From JANQNX01 sp965601665 (GTDB lineage Bacteria; Pseudomonadota; Gammaproteobacteria; Eutrophobiales; Eutrophobiaceae), in NCBI GenBank assembly GCA_965601665.1, contig OZ271833.1, positions 682,001 to 746,000 on the forward strand: DNA of 64,000 nt, given 5' to 3'. This document shows, one piece after another, positions 25,839-36,982 of the stretch. Below the pieces are notes generated by a model. It saw only the letters and a list, made by a program, of their open reading frames with translations. It had not been told where the DNA came from and ran no database searches. The position numbers and the translations under genes were made by a program. Within the stretch, counting starts at the first letter, position 1. Every line of letters begins with the position of its first letter.

Positions 25839-26609
25839 CTATTGGAAATGTTCATCCGGACGCTGGGTAAGCACCTCGTAACCGGTATCTGTCACAAGCA
25901 CGGTATGTTCCCATTGTGCAGACAGGCTACGGTCCCGGGTTACGACTGTCCACTCGTCGGGCAGCAATTTTACATGCCGCTTACCAAGGTTAATCATGGG
26001 TTCGATCGTAAATGTCATACCCTGTTCGAGTTTGATGCCTGTGTTTGGTTTGCCATAGTGTAATACCTGGGGATCCTCATGAAATTCCTTGCCTATGCCG
26101 TGGCCACAATATTCCCTGACCACGGAGCAATTGTTCGTTTCAGCCAATTGCTGAATCGCTGCGCCGATATCTCCTAGTGAAACACCAGGTTGCACCAGTT
26201 TGATGCCTGCTGTCATGCAATCGTACGTCAAATCGACCAGGCGCCTGGCCCTGACCGAAGGGGTACCAACAAAGAACATTTTACTGGTATCGCCATGATA
26301 GCCTTCCTTTATGACAGTGATATCAATATTAATAATGTCACCTTCTTTCAGCTTTTTGTCTCCTGGTATGCCGTGGCATACCACGTGATTGACCGATGTA
26401 CAGATTGATTTCGGAAAGCCGCGGTAATTCAACGGGGCAGGCACGGCCTGCTGTTCATTGACAATGTATTCATGACATAGCCTGTCCAGTTCTCCGGTAC
26501 TGACGCCGGCCTGGACGTGGGGCGCGATCATCTCCAGGACCTCGGCCGCCAGACGACCTGCAACGCGCATTTTTTCAATCTCTTCTGCTGATTTTATGCT
26601 AATTGGCAT
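25839..26609 (-). CDS. map: Methionine aminopeptidase type I
   Basis: Map removes the initiator Met from nascent proteins. The 256-residue product has metal ligands in NIDITVIKEGYHGDTSKMF (two Asp), CGHGIGKEFHE (His), FTIEPMI (Glu) and SAQWEHTVLVT (Glu), in the standard order. It diverges from rpsB, the usual arrangement in gammaproteobacteria, and heads the map-glnD-mutH-dusA operon. Confidence 0.96.
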   Translation of the reverse strand: MPISIKSAEEIEKMRVAGRLAAEVLEMIAPHVQAGVSTGELDRLCHEYIVNEQQAVPAPLNYRGFPKSICTSVNHVVCHGIPGDKKLKEGDIINIDITVIKEGYHGDTSKMFFVGTPSVRARRLVDLTYDCMTAGIKLVQPGVSLGDIGAAIQQLAETNNCSVVREYCGHGIGKEFHEDPQVLHYGKPNTGIKLEQGMTFTIEPMINLGKRHVKLLPDEWTVVTRDRSLSAQWEHTVLVTDTGYEVLTQRPDEHFQ

Positions 26610-26648
26610 AAGGGCTTGTCTGGGCTACAAAAATGTGGGAACGACTAT

Positions 26649-26677
26649 TTGTTGTAATAATTTTTCTATGGTATAAA
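26649..26677 (+). promoter_or_regulatory. Sigma-70 promoter of the rpsB operon
   Basis: TTGTTG (-35) and TATAAA (-10) are separated by exactly 17 bases in the map-rpsB intergenic region. The predicted transcript starts near 26684, giving a leader of about 120 bases before rpsB. A GC-rich segment in the leader (about 26735-26785) may form the regulatory structure through which S2 represses its own operon in related bacteria; that part is inference. Confidence 0.7.
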
Positions 26678-26803
26678 GCGCACGCGTTTTACGCAAATAC
26701 ACTTTAATTTTACTGTCACACGCACGCTTAAACCTTGTATGGGGTGCCCGAATGGGTTGGTACAAGGGGAGTGCGGAGGCTTAACCCTAACAGGAGAACA
26801 TCT

Positions 26804-27760
26804 ATGTCGAATATCACCATGCGTGATATGTTGGAAGCTGGCGTTCATTTTGGACATCAGACACGCTACTGGAATCCCAACATGGCGCCATACCTATTTG
26901 GCCAGCGCAACAAAATCCACATAATTAATCTCGAGAAAACCCTCCCATTGTACGAGGATGCGATTAATTTTCTCGGTAAAATGGCCGCCAAAAAGGGCAA
27001 TATTCTGTTTGTCGGCACCAAGCGCTCCGCACAATCCATCATCGCCGAGGAAGCATGTCGCTGTGGCATGCCATTTGTAAACAAGCGCTGGCTGGGTGGA
27101 TTGTTGACCAATTTTAAAACGGTAAAGCAATCGATTAATCGCTTGAAAGAACTGGAAGCAATGCAAACCGACGGCAGCCTCGAAAAGCTCAGCAAGAAAG
27201 AAGCGCTGATGTTAACCCGTGAACTCGAGAAGCTCGAGTCCAGCCTGTCTGGCATCAAGGACATGAAAGGTATTCCCGATGTGTTGTTCATCATTGATGT
27301 TGGTTATGAAAACATCGCCGTCAGCGAGGCAGTGAAGCTGGGTATTCCTGTTGTAGGTATTGTGGACAGTAACAACAGCCCGAAAAATGTCGACTACATA
27401 ATCCCGGGTAACGACGATGCGATTCGGTCAATTCGTCTGTATGCGAAAGGTGTGGCCGATGCAATTCTGGAAAGCAAGCAGTCGATAGCCCACATTGGTG
27501 ATGACGAAGGCAGTGATGAACTGATCGAGATCGACGAATCAGGCGCGCCTGTTGACAGTGATGCTGGCGATAAACCAAAGGTCACCAAGAAGGCAACCAA
27601 GAAAAAAGCAGCGGTAAAAGCTGATAGCGCAGAAGCCGAAGCTGCGGAAGACAGTGCCGCCAAGAAGAAGACTGCCAAGAAGAAGACTGCCAAGAAAAAA
27701 ACGGCCAAGAAGAAGGTCAGCAAACAGTCTGCGGCAGTTGATAAAAGTAACGAAGACTAA
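26804..27760 (+). CDS. rpsB: 30S ribosomal protein S2 with basic C-terminal extension
   Basis: The ATG at 26804 is preceded by CAGGAG and gives 318 residues, whereas E. coli S2 has 241. The core is ordinary: [53 protein letters not shown] and [22 protein letters not shown]. The extra tail, from about residue 235, is first acidic and then Ala/Lys-rich with four AKKK(T/V) repeats. That tail resembles histone H1-like C-termini. Confidence 0.96.
   Translation: MSNITMRDMLEAGVHFGHQTRYWNPNMAPYLFGQRNKIHIINLEKTLPLYEDAINFLGKMAAKKGNILFVGTKRSAQSIIAEEACRCGMPFVNKRWLGGLLTNFKTVKQSINRLKELEAMQTDGSLEKLSKKEALMLTRELEKLESSLSGIKDMKGIPDVLFIIDVGYENIAVSEAVKLGIPVVGIVDSNNSPKNVDYIIPGNDDAIRSIRLYAKGVADAILESKQSIAHIGDDEGSDELIEIDESGAPVDSDAGDKPKVTKKATKKKAAVKADSAEAEAAEDSAAKKKTAKKKTAKKKTAKKKVSKQSAAVDKSNED
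27659..27718 (+). repeat. Four 15-bp direct repeats in the rpsB tail
   Basis: Units of the type GCCAAGAAGAAGACT encode A-K-K-K-T four times in a row (last unit ending in Val). The first two are identical; the third and fourth have diverged. Such arrays can change copy number by slippage. Confidence 0.85.
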
Positions 27761-27791
27761 TCTGGTTTAGGAAAAGAAAGAGGTATTAACA

Positions 27792-28661
27792 ATGGCAATT
27801 ACTGCTTCCCTTGTTAAAGAATTACGAGAGCGAACCGGTGCCGGTATGATGGATTGTAAAAAAGCACTACAAGACGCAAATGGTGACATTGATGTTGCCA
27901 TTGAGGAAATGCGTAAATCAGGTGCTGCCAAGGCCGCTAAAAAAGCGGGCAGGGTAGCTGCTGAAGGTGTAATCAGGATTCAACAGGATGGTCAGGACAT
28001 CATTATTGTTGAAATAAATTGTGAAACTGACTTTGTGGCCAAGGATGAGAACTTCATCGCATTTGCTGACAAGGTCATCAAGGCGCTGCAGGAAAACTCA
28101 CCTGCTGATGTAGATGCACTCATGGCGAGCGAGATTGACGGTCAAAGCCTGGAAGAGGCGCTACAACAGCTGATTGCCAAGATCGGCGAGAAAGTAACCG
28201 TACGCCGTTTCCAGAAGCATACATTGCCAAATACGATTGGCTCGTACCAACATGGCACTCGTATTGGTGTCGTTGTTGATCTGCACGGTGGTGATACGGA
28301 CATGGCTAAAGATATTGCCATGCACATTGCGGCCAGCAAACCGATTTGTGTCAGTGAAGACCAGGTTCCCCAGGACGTGCTCGACAAGGAAAAGGAAATT
28401 TTCTCGGCCCAGGCTGCTGAAAGCGGCAAGCCGGCGGATATTGTCGAGAAAATGGTTACCGGTCGGATAAACAAATTTCTCAAGGAAATCACCCTGCTTG
28501 GCCAACCATTCGTCAAAGATCCCGACCAGACTGTCGCCAAGTTATTGAAAACAGCAAATGCGGAAGTCACTTCTTTTATACGCTACGAGGTTGGCGAGGG
28601 TATTGAAAAGAAAGTTGATAATTTCGCCGAAGAAGTGATGGCACAGGCGAAAGGAGAATAA
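27792..28661 (+). CDS. tsf: Elongation factor Ts
   Basis: EF-Ts recycles EF-Tu-GDP. The 289-residue product starts [25 protein letters not shown], the conserved N-terminal motif, followed by [24 protein letters not shown] and the coiled-coil and C-terminal subdomains. AAAGAGG precedes the ATG. Standard position after rpsB. Confidence 0.97.
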   Translation: MAITASLVKELRERTGAGMMDCKKALQDANGDIDVAIEEMRKSGAAKAAKKAGRVAAEGVIRIQQDGQDIIIVEINCETDFVAKDENFIAFADKVIKALQENSPADVDALMASEIDGQSLEEALQQLIAKIGEKVTVRRFQKHTLPNTIGSYQHGTRIGVVVDLHGGDTDMAKDIAMHIAASKPICVSEDQVPQDVLDKEKEIFSAQAAESGKPADIVEKMVTGRINKFLKEITLLGQPFVKDPDQTVAKLLKTANAEVTSFIRYEVGEGIEKKVDNFAEEVMAQAKGE

Positions 28662-28663
28662 CC

Positions 28664-29389
28664 TTGTCTGACCCGTCCAACAATCTTCAGTACAGGCGGG
28701 TTCTAATAAAGCTCAGCGGTGAGGCCCTGATGGGGGCGGAACCTTATGGAATAGACCCGGAAGTCATCGGGCGTCTGGCTTCAGAAATATCGGATTTACG
28801 CAAACACGGTGCAGAAATAGGCATCGTCATTGGCGGCGGGAATATCTTTCGTGGCGCTGGTCTGGCGGCTGGCGGCATCGACCGCGTTACCGCCGATCAT
28901 ATGGGAATGATGGCCACGATTATGAATGCATTGGCGATGCAGGATGCACTTGAACGAATTGGCATTCACGCTCGTGTCATGTCAGCCATCAAGATAAACC
29001 AGATTTGTGAGGATTATATCCGTCGTCGTGCTGTCAGACATCTTGAGAAAGGTCGTGTGGTTATCCTTGCTGCAGGTACGGGCAATCCTTTCTTTACAAC
29101 AGATTCTGCAGCCAGCCTGAGAGCGGTTGAGATAGGTGCTGAATTACTTATTAAGGCAACGAAGGTTGATGGTGTTTACTCTGCCGACCCGGTCAAGGAT
29201 AAATCAGCAAAAAGGTTCGAGACGCTCGGTTACGATGAAGTGATTGAGCGAAAGCTGGGTGTGATGGATACAACGGCCGTGGTACTGTGTAGAGATAATC
29301 ACATGCCATTACGAGTACTTGATATGACAAAACCAGGCTCGCTACTCAAGGCTGCCAAAGGTGAAGACGAGGGCACACTGGTAAGTTGA
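28664..29389 (+). CDS. pyrH: UMP kinase
   Basis: PyrH phosphorylates UMP to UDP. The 241-residue product shows [64 protein letters not shown] and [13 protein letters not shown]. The start codon is TTG at 28664, two bases after the tsf stop, with AAGGAG 7 bases before it. No upstream ATG is available, so TTG is well supported. Confidence 0.97.
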   Translation: MSDPSNNLQYRRVLIKLSGEALMGAEPYGIDPEVIGRLASEISDLRKHGAEIGIVIGGGNIFRGAGLAAGGIDRVTADHMGMMATIMNALAMQDALERIGIHARVMSAIKINQICEDYIRRRAVRHLEKGRVVILAAGTGNPFFTTDSAASLRAVEIGAELLIKATKVDGVYSADPVKDKSAKRFETLGYDEVIERKLGVMDTTAVVLCRDNHMPLRVLDMTKPGSLLKAAKGEDEGTLVS

Positions 29390-29410
29390 AGGTAATTCAG
29401 GAGCATTGTC

Positions 29411-29968
29411 ATGATTGACGATATTATAAAAGATGCGAAAGGCCGAATGCAGAAAAGTATTGAGGCACTGGGTTCTGAAATGGCAAAAATAAGAACAGGT
29501 CGAGCACATCCAAGTTTGCTTGAACATGTCAGCGTGAGTTACTACGGTTCCGATACACCCCTTAACCAGTTGGCCAACGTCAACGTAGTTGATGCCCGCA
29601 CCCTGGGTATTGTTGCCTACGACAAGAGCAGTATTCCGGAAATCGAAAAGGCAATTATGAATGCCAACCTTGGCCTCAACCCGGTTACCGCGGGAGAAGT
29701 GATACGCGTACCGTTGCCACCGCTTACCGAAGAACGCCGCAAGGAACTGATTAAAGTTGTAAAGAACGAGGCAGAAAAGGCCCGCATTGCCGTGCGTAAT
29801 ATCAGGCGTGATGCAATCACTTCATGCAAGGAACTGCTAAAGGAAAAGATGATTACCGAGGATGAAGTGCACAAGGCCGAGGATAATATCCAGAAACTGA
29901 CGGACGAGCAGGTTGCCGTCATCGACAGGAATCTCGAAAATAAAGAAGCAGAAATGCTTGAAGTTTAG
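29411..29968 (+). CDS. frr: Ribosome recycling factor
   Basis: RRF splits the post-termination ribosome with EF-G. The 185-residue product has the family motifs [46 protein letters not shown] (here [36 protein letters not shown]) and a long C-terminal helix. It is 21 bases after pyrH and keeps the classic rpsB-tsf-pyrH-frr order. Confidence 0.97.
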   Translation: MIDDIIKDAKGRMQKSIEALGSEMAKIRTGRAHPSLLEHVSVSYYGSDTPLNQLANVNVVDARTLGIVAYDKSSIPEIEKAIMNANLGLNPVTAGEVIRVPLPPLTEERRKELIKVVKNEAEKARIAVRNIRRDAITSCKELLKEKMITEDEVHKAEDNIQKLTDEQVAVIDRNLENKEAEMLEV

Positions 29969-30008
29969 TGTTATAGAAAGGCGTATACATTATATATAGG
30001 CCAACACC

Positions 30009-30737
30009 ATGAGCCAGAAGGAAAGCATCCCTGCCCATATAGCGATTATCATGGATGGTAATGGTCGCTGGGCCAAACAACGTGGCTTGCCCCGCATCGC
30101 TGGACACAGGGCGGGTTTGAAAACATTACGTAAACTCGTTGAGCATGCTGCCAGTATCGAGCTTAATGCCATGACGGTTTATGCATTCAGCAAGGAAAAC
30201 TGGCAGCGTCCCGAACAGGAAGTCAGCATGCTAATGGAACTGTTCATGACCACCCTGCAATCCGAAATCGTCGAGTTACACAAGAACAACGTGCGCCTGC
30301 AACTCATCGGCGAGAGAACTGCTTTTTCTGAAAAATTGCAGGAAGCCATGGTCAATGCAGAAAAGCTCACGGCCGAAAATAACGGTTTGCAATTAAACGT
30401 TGCCATTAATTACAGCGGTCGCTGGGATATCGTGCAGGCCTGCCAGGCGTTGTTGCTGGCCGACAATTTTGACGGGACACTGAGCGAAGCGGATATTGAG
30501 CGATATCTATGTTTGCGAAGCTTGCCTGAGCCGGACTTATTTATCCGAACCGGTGGAGAGCAGCGAATTAGTAATTACCTGTTATGGCAGCTTGCATACA
30601 CCGAGCTTTATTTTACCGATGCCCTGTGGCCAGATTTCGGTGCAGCGCAACTTGATGACGCTATTCTCTGGTATCAAAACAGGGAAAGACGGTTTGGCAA
30701 GATCTCGGAGCAAATCAAGAAGAATCAGAGCGTCTGA
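30009..30737 (+). CDS. uppS: Undecaprenyl diphosphate synthase
   Basis: UppS makes the C55 lipid carrier for peptidoglycan and O-antigen synthesis. The 242-residue product has the IIMDGNGRWAKQRGLPRIAGHRAG pyrophosphate-binding motif, YAFSKENWQRP, and the end motif PDLFIRTGGEQRISNYLLWQLAYTELYF. cdsA begins one base after its stop. Confidence 0.97.
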   Translation: MSQKESIPAHIAIIMDGNGRWAKQRGLPRIAGHRAGLKTLRKLVEHAASIELNAMTVYAFSKENWQRPEQEVSMLMELFMTTLQSEIVELHKNNVRLQLIGERTAFSEKLQEAMVNAEKLTAENNGLQLNVAINYSGRWDIVQACQALLLADNFDGTLSEADIERYLCLRSLPEPDLFIRTGGEQRISNYLLWQLAYTELYFTDALWPDFGAAQLDDAILWYQNRERRFGKISEQIKKNQSV

Positions 30738-30738
30738 T

Positions 30739-31560
30739 ATGTTGCGGGACAGGATACTCACTGCCCTGGTCTTGATCCCCGTATTTCTTCTGGCTGTGCT
30801 ATGGCCGGATGCAAGCTTGCTGGCGATATTGATGGTCATTGTCACCGCTCTTGCCGCCTATGAATGGGCCAGAATGATCAGGCCTTCTACCGCCTTTTCC
30901 CTGGGTTACAGTTGTATCACCTGTGTGTGTGTTCTTGCGGTCTACCTGTTACAGAACCAGGCTGTCTATTTGATCCTGATGTCCCTGGCAGTTGTGTTCT
31001 GGTGCGTTGCACTGGTTGTGATCATTGGTTACCAGCAGGAAAAAATACTATTACCAGATTCACGGGGCCTGATGATGGTGTTAGGCCAGTTTCTGCTGGT
31101 AACAACGTGGTCCAGTCTGTTTTATCTGAAAGATGCATTATCAACCAACGGTTTTCTGCTGTTGCTTCTGCTTTTTATCATCTGGTCCGCAGACAGCGGC
31201 GCCTATTTCATTGGTCGTAAATGGGGAAAGCGACGACTGGCGAGCAGGGTTAGTCCGGGCAAAACCTGGGAAGGTACTATTGCAGGATTACTGTGTGGAC
31301 TTGCCGTCGGGTTAATTTATATTATGGTTTCTGATGCAGGTGCGGGGCATTTTTTGATGATTATGACGGTGACAATACTGGCAACCGTATTCTCGGTTAT
31401 TGGTGACCTGTTCGAGAGTATAATCAAACGCAATGCCAGGGTTAAAGATAGCGGCCAGTTATTACCCGGGCATGGTGGTGCGCTTGACAGGATTGATAGC
31501 CTGCTGGCTGCAGGGCCGGTATTTGTACTGACGTTTATTGTTTTTGGAAGTGTAGCTTGA
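30739..31560 (+). CDS. cdsA: Phosphatidate cytidylyltransferase
   Basis: CdsA makes CDP-diacylglycerol for phospholipid synthesis. The ATG at 30739, next to the uppS stop, gives 273 residues with about seven to eight membrane helices. The signature lies near the C-terminus: [56 protein letters not shown] is also typical. Confidence 0.95.
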   Translation: MLRDRILTALVLIPVFLLAVLWPDASLLAILMVIVTALAAYEWARMIRPSTAFSLGYSCITCVCVLAVYLLQNQAVYLILMSLAVVFWCVALVVIIGYQQEKILLPDSRGLMMVLGQFLLVTTWSSLFYLKDALSTNGFLLLLLLFIIWSADSGAYFIGRKWGKRRLASRVSPGKTWEGTIAGLLCGLAVGLIYIMVSDAGAGHFLMIMTVTILATVFSVIGDLFESIIKRNARVKDSGQLLPGHGGALDRIDSLLAAGPVFVLTFIVFGSVA

Positions 31561-32738
31561 AGAATATCACTGTACTGGGTTCGACTGGCAGCATTGGTGT
31601 CAATACACTGGATGTGATTGAGCGTCATCCTGATAAGTACATGGTTACAGCGTTGACAGCAAACACCAATGTGCAGTTGTTCGCTGAACAATGTATCAGG
31701 CATAAGCCTGAATATGCCGTCATGGTGGATGAAAACGCGGCAACTGAACTGGAACGACAGTTGCACAACGATGCACCTGATGTATGTATCCGCGCCGGTG
31801 CTGATGCACTATGCGAGGTTGCCAGTCTTGACCAGGTTGACCAGGTTATGGCGGCCATTGTCGGTGCTGCCGGCCTGCTACCGACCCTCGCCGCAGCTAA
31901 AACCGGAAAGCGGGTATTGCTTGCCAACAAGGAAGCGCTGGTTATGTCAGGGCAGGTATTTATGGATACCGTGCTTGAAAACAATGCCGAATTGTTACCC
32001 ATTGATAGTGAGCACAATGCTATTTTTCAGTGTATGCCATCCAATTTTGCTGATGGCCTTGAAACGGCCGGAGTACAACAAATCTTATTGACCGCTTCTG
32101 GTGGTCCATTCCGGACAGCACCGCTTTCCAGCCTCGCTACAATGACACCGGAGCAGGCGGTGAATCATCCTAACTGGGTTATGGGCAGAAAAATATCCGT
32201 TGATTCGGCGACCATGATGAATAAAGGGCTGGAAGTGATCGAGGCTTGCTGGCTATTTCATACTACACCTGCATCGATCCAGGTTGTTATCCACCCGCAA
32301 AGCGTCATTCATTCCCTGGTTAAATATAACGATGGGTCAGTGCTGGCACAGTTGGGTAACCCGGACATGCGTACACCGATTGCCTATGGGATGAGTTGGC
32401 CGGAACGCATCGATGCCGGCGTCGACGCACTTGATTTATTTGACGTTGCCAGGCTTGAATTTGAACAGCCGGACGAGCAGCGCTTTCCCTGTTTACGTCT
32501 TGCCCGTGAAGCAATGCAGGCTGGTGGCACCAGTAGCGCCATACTTAACGCAGCAAATGAAATAGCGGTGAGTGAATTTCTGGAAGGACGTATTCGTTTT
32601 ACAGATATCGCAATCGTCATTGAACGGGCCCTGGGTGATTTGACCGCCAACAATGCAGATTCGATAGAGGTGATCCTGCAAGACGATCAACGTGCCCGTG
32701 ATTATTCATTACAAGCAATTGGTGAATTGGCAGCATGA
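31557..32738 (+). CDS. dxr: 1-deoxy-D-xylulose-5-phosphate reductoisomerase
   Basis: Dxr commits carbon to the MEP isoprenoid pathway. The 393-residue product shows the NADPH motif [73 protein letters not shown] and [10 protein letters not shown]. The start is TTG at 31557, overlapping the cdsA stop as TTGA, which implies translational coupling. Confidence 0.96.
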   Translation: MKNITVLGSTGSIGVNTLDVIERHPDKYMVTALTANTNVQLFAEQCIRHKPEYAVMVDENAATELERQLHNDAPDVCIRAGADALCEVASLDQVDQVMAAIVGAAGLLPTLAAAKTGKRVLLANKEALVMSGQVFMDTVLENNAELLPIDSEHNAIFQCMPSNFADGLETAGVQQILLTASGGPFRTAPLSSLATMTPEQAVNHPNWVMGRKISVDSATMMNKGLEVIEACWLFHTTPASIQVVIHPQSVIHSLVKYNDGSVLAQLGNPDMRTPIAYGMSWPERIDAGVDALDLFDVARLEFEQPDEQRFPCLRLAREAMQAGGTSSAILNAANEIAVSEFLEGRIRFTDIAIVIERALGDLTANNADSIEVILQDDQRARDYSLQAIGELAA

Positions 32739-34102
32739 TCGACATAGTCCAGTCTGTATTGGCGTTTATAGTCGCGCTAGGCGTGTTGATTACTTTTCAT
32801 GAATTTGGTCACTACTGGGTAGCGAGAAAGTGTGACGTCAAGATTTTGCGCTTTTCGATCGGGTTCGGTCGTCCCATTTTTAAACGTGTGTTTGGCCCTG
32901 ATAAAACAGAGTTTGTTATTGCCGCCCTGCCTCTGGGTGGCTACGTCAAGATGCTTGATGCTCGAGAGGTTGAAGTAAAGCCTGAAGAGCAATCGCGGGA
33001 ATTTAACCAGAAACAGTTGTGGCAGAGGTTTTCCATCGTTGCGGCAGGACCGGTGTTTAATTTTATCTTTGCCATTATTGCCTATGCCATGATTTATATG
33101 ATTGGCGTGGACGGATTGAAACCGATTATCGGGGAAGTTGAACAGGGCTCGATCAGTGCCGAGGCAGGATTGCGAGAAGGGCATGAGATCGTCGCTGTAG
33201 AACAGATCAAAACACCTACGTGGACAGCTGTAATAGACAGGCTGGTCAACCACACGGTAAGTGCTGAACAGGTTAACCTTGATATTATTGATCAATCGGG
33301 TGGCATACAAACTATCGCCCTGGATATGTCAAGGATATCGATTGACGAAATGGCCGAGGGGAAACTGTTGAAATCACTGGGTTTGAATGTAGTGGAATTA
33401 CAGTTACCTCCTGTTATTGGTGAAATCCTATCCGACGGTGCGGCGGAGCGCGCTGGATTCGTTGCCATGGACGAGATTATCTCGGTTAATGAAACGGAAG
33501 TAGAATCATGGAGTGCATGGGTTGAGGTGATCCGTGATAACCCGGAACAATCATTAAATGTAGAGGTGTTACGTGATGGTAGTAGCGTGTCGTTAATACT
33601 CGTTCCTGAAATGTCGGTAGTCGAAGGCAACAATGTCGGGCGTATCGGCGCAGTTGCACACAAGCCAGATGGTTTTTTTGATAGTTACTTTACGCTTGAA
33701 TCCTATGCACTTACGACTTCTGTGCTGAAAGCCGTGGTGAAAACCTGGGATATGTCGCTGCTGACGCTAAAAGTGCTTGGCAAAATGCTGGTAGGAGAGG
33801 CGTCGGTAAAAAACCTGAGTGGCCCTATCAGTATTGCCCAGTATGCTGGCCAGACGGCAGGTATTGGTCTTATTGCTTTTCTGGGTTTTATGGCCATTAT
33901 CAGTGTCAGTTTGGGCGTATTAAACCTGTTGCCAGTACCGCTACTCGATGGTGGTCATTTAGTCTATTACATTATAGAGTTGGTAATTGGTAAGCCGGTG
34001 TCAGAATCGGTCCAGATATGGGGGCAACAGTTTGGCCTGGTCGTATTGTTAAGCTTGATGAGTGTGGCGTTCTATAACGATTTGGTTCGACTGTTTGGAT
34101 AA
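32735..34102 (+). CDS. rseP: RIP zinc metalloprotease RseP
   Basis: RseP is the inner-membrane site-2 protease that cleaves anti-sigma RseA and remnant signal peptides. The 455-residue product has the zinc motif HEFGH near residue 22, two PDZ domains in the periplasmic loop ([37 protein letters not shown]) and the second metal motif [14 protein letters not shown]. The start overlaps the dxr stop as ATGA. Confidence 0.96.
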   Translation: MIDIVQSVLAFIVALGVLITFHEFGHYWVARKCDVKILRFSIGFGRPIFKRVFGPDKTEFVIAALPLGGYVKMLDAREVEVKPEEQSREFNQKQLWQRFSIVAAGPVFNFIFAIIAYAMIYMIGVDGLKPIIGEVEQGSISAEAGLREGHEIVAVEQIKTPTWTAVIDRLVNHTVSAEQVNLDIIDQSGGIQTIALDMSRISIDEMAEGKLLKSLGLNVVELQLPPVIGEILSDGAAERAGFVAMDEIISVNETEVESWSAWVEVIRDNPEQSLNVEVLRDGSSVSLILVPEMSVVEGNNVGRIGAVAHKPDGFFDSYFTLESYALTTSVLKAVVKTWDMSLLTLKVLGKMLVGEASVKNLSGPISIAQYAGQTAGIGLIAFLGFMAIISVSLGVLNLLPVPLLDGGHLVYYIIELVIGKPVSESVQIWGQQFGLVVLLSLMSVAFYNDLVRLFG

Positions 34103-34126
34103 ATAAAAATCATAACAATCAAATAG

Positions 34127-36430
34127 ATGCCTATCTATCTTAATAAAATTATTTATCTTCTCATCCTGGTTTTTACCTTGCTTTCAGGTACGCTTTATGC
34201 CGCAGAAGAATTTATTATCGAGGACATCAGGGTAGAGGGGCTGGATCGTATAACGCCCGGAACGGTATTTAACTATTTACCCATGCAGGTTGGAGACAAG
34301 TTTGATGACTCTCGATCTGCAGAAGCCGTACGCGCCCTGTTCAGAACCGGTTTTTTTGATGATGTCAGGCTTGAGCGTGACGGTGATGTGCTTGTCTTTC
34401 GCTTCAAGGAAAGACCGGCCATCGGCTCCATATCTTTCACCGGTAACGAGGACATTGAAACGGACGACCTGATCGAGAACCTCAGGCAAATTGGCTTTGC
34501 CGAGGGGCGTGTGTTCGTACAGTCTCAGCTGGACCAGGTTGAGCAGGAATTGCGTCGCCAGTATTTTTCCATGGGCAAGTACGCGATGCGGATTGAATCG
34601 ACCGTGTCCGAACTGAGCAATAACCGCATAGGTATTGCGATTGATATTTCTGAGGGTGTTGCCGCGAAGATTAAGAATATCAATGTAGTCGGCAATACTG
34701 TCTTTGAAGAGGATGACTTGCTTGATCAGTTCAAACTTAGTACACCGACACTGTTGTCTTTTTTTACCAAGAATGATCAATACTCCAAGCAAAAGCTTTC
34801 TGGCGATCTTGAAACGCTGCGATCCTACTATCTGGATGAAGGCTATCTCAGTTTTAATATTGATTCGACCCAGGTAACAATTACGCCAGATAAAAAAGAT
34901 ATATATATAACGATAAATATTTCCGAGGGTGAACAATACACGGTAACAGAGGTAAAGCTTGGCGGCGATCTCATTCTTGCCGAAACGGACTTATTTGAAC
35001 TAGTCCAGATAGAAGCAGGTGAATTGTTTTCACGAAAAAAGGTTACCGAAAGCAGTAAAAGTCTGACGGAGAGACTTGGCCAGGAAGGCTATTCATTTGC
35101 CAATGTGAATTCGATCCCTGATATAGACCATGAGGCAAAGACAGTTGCACTGACGTTTTTTGTCGATCCTGGCAAACGTATTTATGTACAACGAATAAAC
35201 TTTTCGGGTAATACCAAAACTCGTGATGAGGTGTTACGACGGGAAATGCGGCAACAGGAGCGTGCATGGATTTCAACAACGCAGGTTGAACGTGGAAAAA
35301 TCCGGTTGCAGCAAACCGGTTTCTTTTCAGATGTAAATGTGGAAACCCCGTCTGTTCCTGGTACTACAGATCAGGTTGACGTGAACTACACGGTAGAAGA
35401 AGCGCCTGGCGGCCGACTCACTGCTGGCCTGGGTTTTTCACCGGCACAAGGACTTATATTTAACGTTGGTATAGCACAGGACAATTTTCTTGGCAGCGGT
35501 AAGCGTATCTCTTTCGATTTTAATAACAGCCAGGTAAATACACGCTACTCGATAGGCTACCTCGATCCCTATTTTACCATCGATGGGGTTTCTCTTGGTG
35601 GGGAGGTGTTTTTCCGCGAGATAGATGCCTTTGATGCCAACCTGTCCAGTTATTCCACCAAGGAATATGGCACGACAGCGACTTTTGGCTTCCCTATCAG
35701 CGAAACGAACAGAATTAACTCGGGTATTAACTACACGCGTACAGAACTGGATCTGCAACCCAACTCTGCACAGATCCTGCAGGATTTTGTTGATGACAAC
35801 GGTACCGAGTATGACTTGCTTAAGTTAACTGCGGGATTTAGCTATAATTCATTGAATAAGGCGATATTACCTGATTCTGGATCCAGGCATAATATATCAG
35901 GTGTTATTACAACACCGTTCATTGGAGATTCACTGACTTATTACAAGGCTAACTACCAGGTTACCTGGTATAAGGACCTGTTTCTGGATTATATACTTAA
36001 CCTGAGTGGGAACATTGGTTATGGCGACAGCTATGGTGATACTTCGAATTTGCCTTTTTTCGAAAACTTTTTTTCCGGCGGTCCGAGAACCGTAAGAGGC
36101 TTTGAAGAAAACACCCTTGGTCCCAGGGACCAGAATAACTTGCCACTGGGTGGTGACAGGCGGGTTACAGGTAGAGCAGAGTTAATCGTGCCGGTACCTT
36201 TCCTGGCAGATTACAAGAACTCGGTAAGGATTACAGGCTTTCTAGATGCAGGTAATGTTTTTGGCCCGGATGAGGACCTGGAGTTGAGTGAAATACGTTA
36301 CTCAACCGGCCTGGGTGTATTGTATGTTTCGCCTTTTGGTGTGGTACAGGCGAGTTTTGCGGTGCCGCTTAATGAAAAACCGACGGATGAAGTGCAAAAC
36401 TTCCAGTTTACATTCGGTCAGAATTTCTAG
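34127..36430 (+). CDS. bamA: Outer membrane protein assembly factor BamA
   Basis: BamA inserts beta-barrel proteins into the outer membrane. The 767-residue product has a signal peptide (LLILVFTLLSGTLYA). Five POTRA domains follow to about residue 420 (IEDIRVEGLDRITPGTVFNYL in the first). A C-terminal 16-strand barrel carries the VRGF motif (GGPRTVRGFEENTLGPR) and ends with the signature Phe (FQFTFGQNF). It follows rseP in the usual order. Confidence 0.97.
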   Translation: MPIYLNKIIYLLILVFTLLSGTLYAAEEFIIEDIRVEGLDRITPGTVFNYLPMQVGDKFDDSRSAEAVRALFRTGFFDDVRLERDGDVLVFRFKERPAIGSISFTGNEDIETDDLIENLRQIGFAEGRVFVQSQLDQVEQELRRQYFSMGKYAMRIESTVSELSNNRIGIAIDISEGVAAKIKNINVVGNTVFEEDDLLDQFKLSTPTLLSFFTKNDQYSKQKLSGDLETLRSYYLDEGYLSFNIDSTQVTITPDKKDIYITINISEGEQYTVTEVKLGGDLILAETDLFELVQIEAGELFSRKKVTESSKSLTERLGQEGYSFANVNSIPDIDHEAKTVALTFFVDPGKRIYVQRINFSGNTKTRDEVLRREMRQQERAWISTTQVERGKIRLQQTGFFSDVNVETPSVPGTTDQVDVNYTVEEAPGGRLTAGLGFSPAQGLIFNVGIAQDNFLGSGKRISFDFNNSQVNTRYSIGYLDPYFTIDGVSLGGEVFFREIDAFDANLSSYSTKEYGTTATFGFPISETNRINSGINYTRTELDLQPNSAQILQDFVDDNGTEYDLLKLTAGFSYNSLNKAILPDSGSRHNISGVITTPFIGDSLTYYKANYQVTWYKDLFLDYILNLSGNIGYGDSYGDTSNLPFFENFFSGGPRTVRGFEENTLGPRDQNNLPLGGDRRVTGRAELIVPVPFLADYKNSVRITGFLDAGNVFGPDEDLELSEIRYSTGLGVLYVSPFGVVQASFAVPLNEKPTDEVQNFQFTFGQNF

Positions 36431-36450
36431 TTTTTTATGGAGTGAGTTTA

Positions 36451-36963
36451 ATGAGAGTTTACAGTCGATTAGTTTTAATCATGCTATTGCTTGGTTTTGG
36501 CCAGGCAGCGAGTGCAGAAACCTACAAAATTGGTGCAGTTGATGCACTGAAGGTGCTGGAACAATCACCACAGGCTGAAGCTGCGAGGAAAATGATAGAA
36601 AAAGAGTTTGCACCCAGAGACAAAAAGCTGGTTGCAGAACAGAAAAAAATACGCGACCTTGAAGAGAAGATGAATAAGGATGGCGCGATTATGAGCGAAC
36701 AGGAGCGGAGCAAACTCGAACGAGAGATTATCTCTGCCAAACGCGAACTAAAACGTAGCCAGGATGAGTTTCGTGAAGACCTTAACTTCCGTCGTAATGA
36801 AGAGTTTGCCAAGATACAGAAAAAAATTGCACAGGCAGTTCAGCAAATTGCAAAGGATGAACAATTTGATTTAATTCTTGACTCTGGCGTTGTTTTTGCC
36901 AGTAACAAGGTCAATATTACCAACCTGATCATTGAAAAGCTGAAGCAGGATACAGGCTCCTGA
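36451..36963 (+). CDS. skp: Periplasmic chaperone Skp (OmpH family)
   Basis: Skp carries unfolded outer-membrane proteins across the periplasm to BamA. The ATG at 36451 is chosen because GGAG lies 9 bases upstream; GTG at 36442 would be too close to it. The 170-residue product has a signal peptide (RLVLIMLLLGFGQAASA), the start IGAVDALKVLEQSPQAEAA, and long charged helices (about residues 45-120) forming the tentacles. Confidence 0.93.
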   Translation: MRVYSRLVLIMLLLGFGQAASAETYKIGAVDALKVLEQSPQAEAARKMIEKEFAPRDKKLVAEQKKIRDLEEKMNKDGAIMSEQERSKLEREIISAKRELKRSQDEFREDLNFRRNEEFAKIQKKIAQAVQQIAKDEQFDLILDSGVVFASNKVNITNLIIEKLKQDTGS

Positions 36964-36982
36964 TCAGCAAGCGACTAGGGAT

